Shown: piece after piece, positions 1-5,448 of the stretch | How positions within the stretch are numbered: position 1 is the stretch's first letter | Layout of the letters: every line of letters begins with the position of its first letter | NCBI GenBank assembly: GCA_944393295.1 | Contig: CALXZR010000045.1 | Location: 1 to 10,863, forward strand | Reading direction: 5' to 3' | From: an uncultured Clostridia bacterium | Lineage (GTDB): Bacteria; Bacillota_A; Clostridia; TANB77; CAG-508 | Length of the DNA: 10,863 nt | Translations under genes and position numbers: made by a program | The notes under the pieces: model-generated | Told to the model about the DNA's origin: nothing | The model's input: only the letters and a program-made list of their open reading frames with translations | Database searches by the model: none

Positions 1-77
1 TCAAAGAAATATCTGCATTAATCAAATCTTTTTTTTGGTAATTATCAAAGATTCACTTATATTTTAAACCATAATTA

Positions 78-126
78 CAAAAAAAGAAAGAGTGTTAACA
101 AAATTTTTTTACTTTGTCAACACTCT
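78..126 (-). terminator. Intrinsic terminator of the tspO-like gene
   Basis: Read on the minus strand, a 14-position stem (arms 113-126 and 89-102) with a single G-U pair is followed at once by a T-rich run (88 down to 78, broken by one C). It lies 27 bp past the stop codon of the minus-strand gene. The G-U pair becomes an A-C mismatch on the plus strand and there is no T run on that side, so the structure is oriented for minus-strand transcripts. Confidence 0.75.
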
Positions 127-129
127 GGA

Positions 130-156
130 ATAAAAGGGAGATTTTCTCCCTTTTAT
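130..156. terminator. Perfect 12-bp hairpin overlapping the tspO stop codon
   Basis: Arms 130-141 and 145-156 are perfectly complementary around a 3-base loop, with a GGGAGA core and an A/T base. On the minus strand it includes the TAA stop (155-153) and is followed by a short TTTTAT stretch. On the plus strand it is also followed by TTTTAT, so it could end transcripts from either side. Together with the hairpin at 78-126 it makes a tandem terminator. The T runs are short, so on its own it may act more as an mRNA-stabilising end structure. Confidence 0.5.
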
Positions 157-605
157 CTGTTTAATAAATAAATTGATAAGTTTAAATAGCCAGCAAATAA
201 AGTCCATAATAAATAAGGAATTTGAATTAATCCAGACACTTTGTTTTTATTATAAAAGGTCTTAATCATAATAAGAATTAGAGCTATTAGAAATACTAAC
301 CATAAAAAAGCAAAGAATCTCCATTTTAAATAGAAAAACAATATAGACCATAGAGCATTAACAAATAGTTGTGAGTAATATATCAATTTTATGGAAGAAT
401 CAGCCTGTGATTTGCTTTCTAAAATTCCATAAGATATACCCATTAGAATATACAATATGGTCCAAACTATTGGAAAAACTATACTAGGTGGTGCTAAAAA
501 AGGCTTTTGAAGACTATTGTAATCTATTGAACCTGAAATAATAAATCCAACAATAGCTCCAAGTATAACAGGAATGGCTATAGATTTTGTAAAAGTTTTT
601 AACAT
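153..605 (-). CDS. tspO: TspO/MBR family integral membrane protein
   Basis: This 150-residue protein has the length and five-helix layout of the TspO/MBR (tryptophan-rich sensory protein, peripheral benzodiazepine receptor) family. Visible signatures are Pro35 and Pro39-Pro40 before FPIVWT (44-49), a conserved N83..W86-S87, and the last-helix pattern PYLLWTLFAGYLN (130-142). Nearly all of the chain is hydrophobic apart from loops near 61-75 and 117-125. Family members sit in the cytoplasmic membrane and bind porphyrins or related ligands, with roles proposed in tetrapyrrole handling and stress; the substrate here cannot be read from sequence. The start is supported by an AAGGAGG site (618-612) six bases upstream. 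The gene is alone on its strand with its own promoter and tandem terminator hairpins. Whether it is linked to hemW, 3.5 kb away, is only speculation. Confidence 0.93.
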   Translation of the reverse strand: MLKTFTKSIAIPVILGAIVGFIISGSIDYNSLQKPFLAPPSIVFPIVWTILYILMGISYGILESKSQADSSIKLIYYSQLFVNALWSILFFYLKWRFFAFLWLVFLIALILIMIKTFYNKNKVSGLIQIPYLLWTLFAGYLNLSIYLLNR

Positions 606-652
606 ATATATCCTCCTTAAAATTATTTTATTTAGTAAGTAAAAAAATATGA

Positions 653-681
653 TATATAATAGTTTGACTAAAAATTGTAAA
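653..681 (-). promoter_or_regulatory. Predicted sigma-A promoter for tspO
   Basis: On the minus strand, TTTACA (681-676) and TATATA (658-653) are separated by exactly 17 bases, about 50 bp upstream of the tspO start. Both boxes are near consensus, but the AT-rich background makes chance matches fairly likely. Confidence 0.5.
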
Positions 682-692
682 CATGATAAAAT
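664..692 (+). promoter_or_regulatory. Predicted sigma-A promoter for the small gene and pflX
   Basis: TTGACT (664-669) and TAAAAT (687-692) have a 17-base spacer, placing transcription start near 699, about 29 bp before the start codon at 728. It overlaps the predicted opposite promoter at 653-681. Confidence 0.6.
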
Positions 693-727
693 CGCATAAA
701 ATTAGTATTTAATTAGAGGTATATAAA

Positions 728-889
728 ATGTATGGAAAAATAAAGGATATGAGAAGATGTAATTTAAGAGTAAATAGAAATGGAGAATTAATTTATTCTG
801 GTATGGTAGAAGATGCACCAGAGGAAATTAAAGCTTTAAATTATAAAGAAATAAAATTAGAAAGTGGATTAGTAATTTTAGAGGTTTAA
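728..889 (+). CDS. Small conserved-looking hypothetical protein (53 aa)
   Basis: This short open frame begins at ATG 728, seven bases after an AGAGG ribosome site (715-719), and ends at TAA 887-889. It encodes 53 residues starting MYGKIKDMRRCNLRVNR and ending ESGLVILEV. There is no signal peptide, membrane segment or cysteine pair (one Cys, residue 11). The alternation of charged and hydrophobic residues suggests a small beta-rich soluble fold. It lies about 29 bp past a predicted transcription start and only 13 bp before the pflX-like gene, which lacks a good ribosome site of its own, so the two are probably co-transcribed and perhaps translationally coupled. I do not recognise the family. 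Reality is supported by promoter, ribosome site and position, not by homology. Confidence 0.7.
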   Translation: MYGKIKDMRRCNLRVNRNGELIYSGMVEDAPEEIKALNYKEIKLESGLVILEV

Positions 890-902
890 TAGAAATTGTA
901 AA

Positions 903-1799
903 ATGGGAGAAGATATATTAAAAAAGTGCACTTTGTGTCCAAGAAATTGCAAAGTAAATAGATACGAAAAAATAGGAAAATGTGGTATGAAAGTTAATCC
1001 AAAGATTGCTTTATCTGACTTACATTACTTTGAAGAACCTTGCATTAGTGGTAAAAATGGCTCTGGTACAATATTTTTTTCGGGCTGTAATTTAAACTGT
1101 TTATATTGTCAAAATTATGAAATTAGCCAAGAAAAAATAGGCAAAGAAATTAGTATAGAAGATTTAGCTAAAGAAATGATAAATTTGCAAAATAGAAATG
1201 CAAATAATATTAATTTGGTTACAGCTTTTAGTTTTGTACCACAAATTATAGAGGCAATAAAACTTGCAAAAGAAAACGGTTTAAATATACCAATTGTATA
1301 TAATAGCAGTGGTTATGAAAATATTCAAACAATAAAAATGTTAGATGGATATATAGATATATATTTGCCAGATTTAAAGTATTACTATAATGAGCTTGCA
1401 AAAGATTTGTCAAATGTAGGAAACTATTTCGAAATAGCAACAGAAGCGATATTAGAAATGAAAAAACAAGTTGGAAAGTCAGTTTTTAATAGTGATGGGC
1501 TAATTATTAAAGGTCTTATAGTAAGACATTTAGTGCTTCCAAATCATATTCAAAATACAAAAAGTATTTTAAAATGGATAAAGGCAAATTTAGGAAAAGA
1601 TACATATTGTAGTATTATGGCTCAATATTTTCCAAGTTATAAAGCTAAGGAAAGAAATGACATAAATAGAAAACTGTCTGCAGAAGAATATGAAGAAATA
1701 GAAAACTTTGTTTATATACTAGGTTTAAAAAATGGATATATGCAATTTGTAGAAGAAAATGAAGAAAAATATGTTCCAAATTTTAAAAAGAATTTTTGA
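903..1799 (+). CDS. pflX: PflX-type radical SAM protein (pyruvate formate-lyase activase homolog)
   Basis: This 298-residue protein matches the COG1313 / PflX type of uncharacterised Fe-S proteins related to pyruvate formate-lyase activating enzymes. The radical SAM CX3CX2C motif is C62-C66-C69 within FFSGCNLNCLYCQNYE, preceded by the FEEPCISG and GSGT segments typical of the family. An N-terminal cysteine group, C9-x2-C12-x3-C16 and C27, inside CTLCPRNCKVNR, may hold structural metal or an extra cluster. A protein substrate is expected from family resemblance to glycyl-radical activases, but none is established and no glycyl-radical enzyme gene is present here. The ATG at 903 lacks a close Shine-Dalgarno; the nearest purine-rich stretch lies in the end of the preceding small gene, suggesting coupling. 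No in-frame Met occurs between residues 1 and 29, and the conserved part begins at residue 9, so this start is likely. Confidence 0.9.
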   Translation: MGEDILKKCTLCPRNCKVNRYEKIGKCGMKVNPKIALSDLHYFEEPCISGKNGSGTIFFSGCNLNCLYCQNYEISQEKIGKEISIEDLAKEMINLQNRNANNINLVTAFSFVPQIIEAIKLAKENGLNIPIVYNSSGYENIQTIKMLDGYIDIYLPDLKYYYNELAKDLSNVGNYFEIATEAILEMKKQVGKSVFNSDGLIIKGLIVRHLVLPNHIQNTKSILKWIKANLGKDTYCSIMAQYFPSYKAKERNDINRKLSAEEYEEIENFVYILGLKNGYMQFVEENEEKYVPNFKKNF

Positions 1800-1989
1800 T
1801 ACTTGATTTATAAAAATAAAAAAAATTCAAATAAATAACTCTAGAAATTTAACCCCTAACAAATATTATATCAAAAAATTACCTCTAATACAAATTTAAA
1901 AAAATTAGAATAAATAAGGAAAGTATGCTAATAATAAAGATTAAATTAGAAAATTTGTATAAAGTTAATAAATTTAGAAAAAAACATAG

Positions 1990-2018
1990 TTGATAAAATA
2001 TAGGAAAAAATGTATAAT
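1990..2018 (+). promoter_or_regulatory. Promoter of the noncoding RNA
   Basis: TTGATA (1990-1995), a 17-base spacer and a consensus TATAAT (2013-2018) predict transcription start near 2025. No credible coding start follows, and the next strong feature is the structured RNA from about 2046, so this promoter most likely serves that RNA. Confidence 0.7.
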
Positions 2019-2024
2019 AAATTC

Positions 2025-2237
2025 AAGTTAAGAATAGTTTATAATCTTCCCTGCGTAGTGCGTGTAGAACTGATTTTTTAGAACCTACAAGTTTGGATAA
2101 GGGAGTCTGGACTCTGGATATGGCGTGTATGCTTGCATTTATGTAAGAAACCCAGGAGTATTCAGGAGGACACCCACCTGTATATATACAGGTCCATAAA
2201 AAATCTTCATCTTACGGCTTAGACGTGGGGTTTTTTA
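2025..2237 (+). ncRNA. Structured noncoding RNA, raiA-motif-type candidate (6S RNA is the alternative)
   Basis: This stretch is clearly not coding, yet it is far richer in G+C than its surroundings: 28 of 60 bases in 2101-2160, against 8 of 60 in 1861-1920. It folds well by eye. A closing stem pairs 2049-2056 with 2223-2230. A 5' hairpin pairs 2063-2067 with 2085-2089. A long irregular stem covers 2101-2175, including 2111-2117 with 2152-2159 and an apical hairpin at 2124-2143. A perfect 18-base palindrome sits at 2176-2193. CCCAC (2173-2177) could also pair with GTGGG (2225-2229), giving an alternative or pseudoknotted form. The end is a run of six T (2231-2236). Length near 210 nt, dense structure and an own promoter fit a stand-alone RNA. 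I favour the raiA motif of Firmicutes because of the complex fold and the leader before the closing stem. 6S RNA is similar in size and also has a closing stem and bubble. The family assignment is inference from memory of layout; being a structured RNA is well supported. Confidence 0.75.
2223..2236 (+). terminator. 3' end of the noncoding RNA
   Basis: The GC-rich arm at 2223-2230 is followed by TTTTTT (2231-2236) and further T-rich sequence. Its partner is either the distal 5' arm (2049-2056) or the nearer CCCAC at 2173-2177, so the terminator stem is long-range rather than a compact hairpin. Confidence 0.55.
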
Positions 2238-2264
2238 TTTTATTTAGAAATACAAATATTATAG

Positions 2265-2293
2265 TTGAAATTTGAGTAAAAAATTATTATAAT
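2265..2293 (+). promoter_or_regulatory. Predicted sigma-A promoter for prmC
   Basis: TTGAAA (2265-2270), 17 bases, then consensus TATAAT (2288-2293). Transcription would begin near 2300, giving prmC a leader of about 27 nt. It follows the T run of the noncoding RNA, so prmC and perhaps whiA and hemW start a new unit here. Confidence 0.6.
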
Positions 2294-2326
2294 AAATATA
2301 AAATTTATATAAAGTTTGGTATAAAA

Positions 2327-3163
2327 ATGAATATAGAAGAAGCGATAGATTTTGGAAAACAGGAATTAAAAAAAGAAAATATAGAAGATGAGGTATTAAA
2401 AACTAGGTTACTTCTCTGTAATATACTAAATAAAGGTAAAGAATATTTAATTATTAATAGTAAACTTGCATTAACACAAAATCAAGAAACTAGTTTTTTA
2501 GAAGGTATAAAAAAATTAAAAAATGGTTATCCAATTCAATATATAACTAATAAGCAGTTTTTCAGAGACTGTGAATTTTATGTGAATGAAAATGTTTTAA
2601 TACCTCAGCCAGATACTGAAATATTAGTGGAAGAATGTTTAAAACTTGCAGAAAATATGAATATACCTAATATTTTAGATTTGTGTACAGGAAGCGGAGC
2701 AATAGCTATATCTATTGCAAAGAAAGTAAAAGCTAATATATTTGCAACAGATATAAGTAAACAGGCTATAGAAATTGCAGAAAAAAATGCTAAATTAAAT
2801 AATGTAAATGTAAAGTTCATATTAGGAGATTTATTCGAAAACATAGAAAATAAAAATTTTTTTGATATTATTGTGTCAAATCCACCTTACATAGAAACAA
2901 ATACTATAAAACAGCTTTCAAGAGAAGTTCAAAATGAACCAATATTAGCTTTAGATGGTGGAGAAGATGGATTAAACTTTTATAAAAAAATTGCAAAAGA
3001 AGCAAAAATTTATTTAAATAAAGAAGGATATTTAGCTTTAGAAATAGGATACAATCAAAAAGAAAAGGTATGTAAAATATTAGAAAATGAAAATTTTAGT
3101 ATAGTTTTAACAGTTAAAGATCTTTCAGAAAATGATAGAGTTGTAATTGCAAAAAGTTTATAG
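2327..3163 (+). CDS. prmC: Peptide chain release factor N5-glutamine methyltransferase
   Basis: PrmC (HemK) transfers a methyl group from S-adenosylmethionine to the glutamine of the GGQ motif in release factors RF1 and RF2 in the cytoplasm, raising termination efficiency. The 278-residue chain has the normal family length. It shows an N-terminal helical domain (about 1-85), the SAM-binding motif DLCTGSG (118-124), an acidic ribose-contact position in ATDIS (140-144), and the diagnostic N-P-P-Y (185-188) that holds the substrate glutamine. The usual IPRP(E/D)TE segment before the catalytic domain reads IPQPDTE (92-98), a small variation. The start has only a weak ribosome site, and the predicted leader is short. 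In many Firmicutes prmC follows prfA; here prfA is absent and the upstream neighbour is an RNA gene. whiA follows after 41 bp with no terminator. Confidence 0.95.
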   Translation: MNIEEAIDFGKQELKKENIEDEVLKTRLLLCNILNKGKEYLIINSKLALTQNQETSFLEGIKKLKNGYPIQYITNKQFFRDCEFYVNENVLIPQPDTEILVEECLKLAENMNIPNILDLCTGSGAIAISIAKKVKANIFATDISKQAIEIAEKNAKLNNVNVKFILGDLFENIENKNFFDIIVSNPPYIETNTIKQLSREVQNEPILALDGGEDGLNFYKKIAKEAKIYLNKEGYLALEIGYNQKEKVCKILENENFSIVLTVKDLSENDRVVIAKSL

Positions 3164-3204
3164 GTTTAGATTTAAAGCCTAAATAATTAAGGAAAATAAA
3201 GTAT

Positions 3205-4059
3205 ATGTCTTTTTCATATGAAGTAAAAGAAGAAATAAGTAAATTAATAAATTATAAAGATAAAGCTGTATTAGAAGCAGAATTTTTGGGATATATTTTA
3301 ACTGGAAATAGTAGCCAAAAAGGAGAAAAAATAGAATTTGTTACTGAAAACGAATTTAATATAGAAGCTTTATATAAAATACTATTTAATTTAAATATTG
3401 AATATGAACCAATGTTAAAAGGAAAATGCTATGTAGCAATTGTATATTTAGCTAAAGATATTAGTGAGTATTTTAAATATATTTTTTCAAAAGAAGAGGA
3501 AATATTAAAAACAATTGTAAAAGGCTCTTTTTTAGGTGCTGGCTCATTAAACAATCCAGAAAGAAAATATCATTTAGAAATTTTATTCAAAAATAAAGAA
3601 AATGCTAATTATATAGTAAATATTTGCAAAACATTTGGAATAAATCTAAAATTACTAGAAAGTAAAAGTAAATATATTGTATATTTAAAAGAGGGAGAAG
3701 AAATATCTAAATTTCTTGCTTTAATTGGAGCAAATAAAGCTGTATTAAAATTTGAAGAAATTCGAATTATGCGAGAAATGAAAAATAATGTAAATAGATT
3801 AGTAAATTGTGAAACTGCTAATATAAATAAAACTGTAAATGCAGCAGTTGATCAAATAAATGATATTAAACTTATACAAAGTAAAAATAAATTTGATGAA
3901 ATGCCAGAGGATTTAAGAGTTGTAGCTTTAGCAAGATTAGAAAATCCAGAATGTACTTTAAAAGAACTTGGAAGTAAACTTGATAAGCCAATCGGAAAAT
4001 CTGGTGTTAACCATAGATTAAAACGAATTCATGAGTTTGCAGAAGATTTAAGAAAATAA
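3205..4059 (+). CDS. whiA: DNA-binding protein WhiA
   Basis: WhiA is a DNA-binding regulator found in most Gram-positive bacteria. It is required for sporulation septation in Streptomyces and affects division and chromosome segregation in Bacillus. Visible hallmarks are the N-terminal SFSYEVKEEISKL segment, a second part with FLGAGSLNNPERKYHLEI (about 109-126) from the degenerate LAGLIDADG homing-endonuclease-like fold, and the C-terminal helix-turn-helix domain. The latter is seen in RLVNCETANINKTVNAA and in PEDLRVVALARLENPECTLKELG, followed by KSGVNHRLKRI. At 284 residues it is somewhat shorter than the roughly 310-330 of Bacillus and actinobacterial members, but both ends look intact. An AAGGA site precedes ATG 3205 at a rather long spacing. 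The usual partners rapZ and yvcK are not beside it; prmC and hemW are. Confidence 0.95.
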   Translation: MSFSYEVKEEISKLINYKDKAVLEAEFLGYILTGNSSQKGEKIEFVTENEFNIEALYKILFNLNIEYEPMLKGKCYVAIVYLAKDISEYFKYIFSKEEEILKTIVKGSFLGAGSLNNPERKYHLEILFKNKENANYIVNICKTFGINLKLLESKSKYIVYLKEGEEISKFLALIGANKAVLKFEEIRIMREMKNNVNRLVNCETANINKTVNAAVDQINDIKLIQSKNKFDEMPEDLRVVALARLENPECTLKELGSKLDKPIGKSGVNHRLKRIHEFAEDLRK

Positions 4060-4130
4060 ATGTATTACTAAAGAAATATCAATAAACCTAAGAGAAAAAG
4101 TAAAAATAAATTTTATAGGGGAAAATAAAT

Positions 4131-5273
4131 ATGGAAGAATTAGGAATATATATACACATACCATTCTGCAAAAAGAAATGTAGTTATTGTGATTTTAAGT
4201 CTTTTGAAAATATTAGTAAAGAAATTAAAAAAAAGTATATAGCTTCATTGGTAAAAGAAATTCAATATACCAAAAACAATAAAAATTATATTGTAAGTAC
4301 AATTTATATAGGAGGTGGAACTCCTTCTATTGTGGATTCTACTTTTATAAAAGAGGTATTACAAGCAATTTATAAAAAATGGGAAATAAAAGTTGATGCT
4401 GAAATAACTATTGAGGTAAATCCGGGAACGACCACAAAAGAAAAATTAGAAGCTTATAAATTAATGGGAATTAATAGATTAAGTATAGGTTTGCAATCTA
4501 CTAATAATTATTTACTTAATAAAATTGGAAGAATTCATACATACCAAGATTTTATTGAAACTTATATTAATGCTAGAAAAGTAGGATTTGAAAATATAAA
4601 CATAGATTTAATGTTAGCTTTACCAGAGCAAACTTTAGAAGATCTTATGCAAAGTGTAAAGAAAGTTATTAATTTAAATCCAGAACATATATCAATATAT
4701 TCATTAATCTTAGAAGAAAATACTTCTCTTTGGAAAACGGTTGAAAAAGGAGAGGTAAAATTAATTGATGATGAATTGGAAAGACAAATGTATTGGAAGA
4801 GCAAGCAAGCTTTTGAAGAGGCAGGATATGAACATTATGAAATTTCTAATTATTCAAAGCCAGGATATGAATCAAAACACAATAAAAATTGTTGGTTACA
4901 GAAAGAATATTTAGGATTCGGAATAGCAGCACATTCATATTTTAATGAAAAGCGTTTTTATAATATTGACAATATAAATAAATATATTGAAAACATAGAA
5001 GAAGGAAATGCAGATAAGAACATAATTATAGAAGATGAAAACAGAACAAAAGAAGACATAGCAAAAGAATATATGATGCTGGGACTTAGAAAAATAGATG
5101 GAGTTTCTATTTCTGAATTTCAAAGAAAATTTGAGTTAAATCCTTTATTTTATTTTAGATTTGAAATTAGTAAGCTTCAAGAAATGGATTTAGTAGAGGT
5201 AGATTTAGATAATATTAAATTAACTAAAAAAGGATTAGATTTAGCAAATATAGTATTTGAAGAATTTGTTTAA
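4131..5273 (+). CDS. hemW: HemW-type radical SAM heme chaperone
   Basis: This 380-residue protein belongs to the HemN/HemW radical SAM family. The cluster motif is C13-x3-C17-x2-C20 followed by Asp-Phe (21-22). True anaerobic coproporphyrinogen oxidases have another cysteine at position 22, so Phe there points to HemW, which binds heme and is thought to deliver it to target proteins, rather than to an oxidase. Further signatures are GGGTPS (61-66), EVNPGT (95-100), RLSIGLQS (116-123) and IGRIHT (132-137). The C-terminal region, around EYMMLGLRKIDGVS, is the HemW winged-helix-like domain. An AGGGG ribosome site precedes the ATG. The position directly upstream of hrcA is the classic Firmicutes order, although lepA, which often precedes hemW, is missing. 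A strong terminator separates it from the hrcA operon. Confidence 0.93.
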   Translation: MEELGIYIHIPFCKKKCSYCDFKSFENISKEIKKKYIASLVKEIQYTKNNKNYIVSTIYIGGGTPSIVDSTFIKEVLQAIYKKWEIKVDAEITIEVNPGTTTKEKLEAYKLMGINRLSIGLQSTNNYLLNKIGRIHTYQDFIETYINARKVGFENINIDLMLALPEQTLEDLMQSVKKVINLNPEHISIYSLILEENTSLWKTVEKGEVKLIDDELERQMYWKSKQAFEEAGYEHYEISNYSKPGYESKHNKNCWLQKEYLGFGIAAHSYFNEKRFYNIDNINKYIENIEEGNADKNIIIEDENRTKEDIAKEYMMLGLRKIDGVSISEFQRKFELNPLFYFRFEISKLQEMDLVEVDLDNIKLTKKGLDLANIVFEEFV

Positions 5274-5284
5274 GCCGAAAATAG

Positions 5285-5354
5285 AGAAAATTGACATATT
5301 CAAAATAATAAAAATTTTTATAAAAATGAATGTCAATTTTCTTTATTTTTTTTT
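5285..5354 (+). terminator. Intrinsic terminator after hemW
   Basis: A perfect 13-bp stem (5285-5297 with 5330-5342) is followed by a long T-rich run (5342-5354). The loop is AT-rich and about 32 bases long. It lies 11 bp past the hemW stop and separates the upstream unit from the heat-shock promoter. Confidence 0.85.
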
Positions 5355-5377
5355 GTGTAAAAATTTTATAAAAGCTC

Positions 5378-5406
5378 TTGACAAATGACTAATAAAGATA
5401 TAATAT
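5378..5406 (+). promoter_or_regulatory. Sigma-A-type promoter of the hrcA operon
   Basis: A consensus TTGACA (5378-5383) is followed by TAATAT (5401-5406) at 17 bases, or by TATAAT (5399-5404) at a shorter 15-base spacing. Transcription would start around 5411-5413, inside the CIRCE-like operator. Confidence 0.8.
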
Positions 5407-5407
5407 A

Positions 5408-5434
5408 TTAGCAGTCAAACAACAAGTTTGCTAA
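5408..5434 (+). promoter_or_regulatory. CIRCE-like HrcA operator (degenerate)
   Basis: TTAGCAGTC (5408-5416), nine bases, then GTTTGCTAA (5426-5434). This has the exact 9-9-9 layout of CIRCE (TTAGCACTC-N9-GAGTGCTAA), with 8 of 9 and 7 of 9 matches in the two arms. The outer six bases of each arm are perfectly preserved; the inner bases are changed. It overlaps the expected transcription start and lies just upstream of hrcA, so HrcA binding here should repress the whole operon. Confidence 0.88.
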
Positions 5435-5448
5435 AAGAGGTGAAAAAA

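Noticed and set aside
3..41. Possible C-terminal tail of a plus-strand gene (12 codons ending in TAA at 39-41, reading KEISALIKSFFW)
   Set aside because: It looks protein-like, but twelve open codons are expected by chance and the rest would lie outside the window; no family can be recognised.
1800..1985. Remaining gap between pflX and the RNA promoter
   Set aside because: Extremely AT-rich with no stable hairpin, terminator or credible gene; nothing to report.
1925..1993. 22-codon frame with an AAGGA site (MLIIKIKLENLYKVNK...)
   Set aside because: Very short, all A/T-rich codons, and it runs into the -35 box of the noncoding RNA promoter; most likely chance.
2025..2237. T-box, tmRNA, RNase P or SRP RNA as identity of the structured RNA
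   Set aside because: No T-box sequence or tmRNA-like tag frame was seen, the size does not fit tmRNA or RNase P, and no SRP GNAR-loop helix stands out.
3161..3181. Hairpin at the prmC stop codon (TAGG...CCTA)
   Set aside because: Only about seven pairs with one wobble and no T run afterwards, so it is not a terminator; prmC and whiA probably share a transcript.
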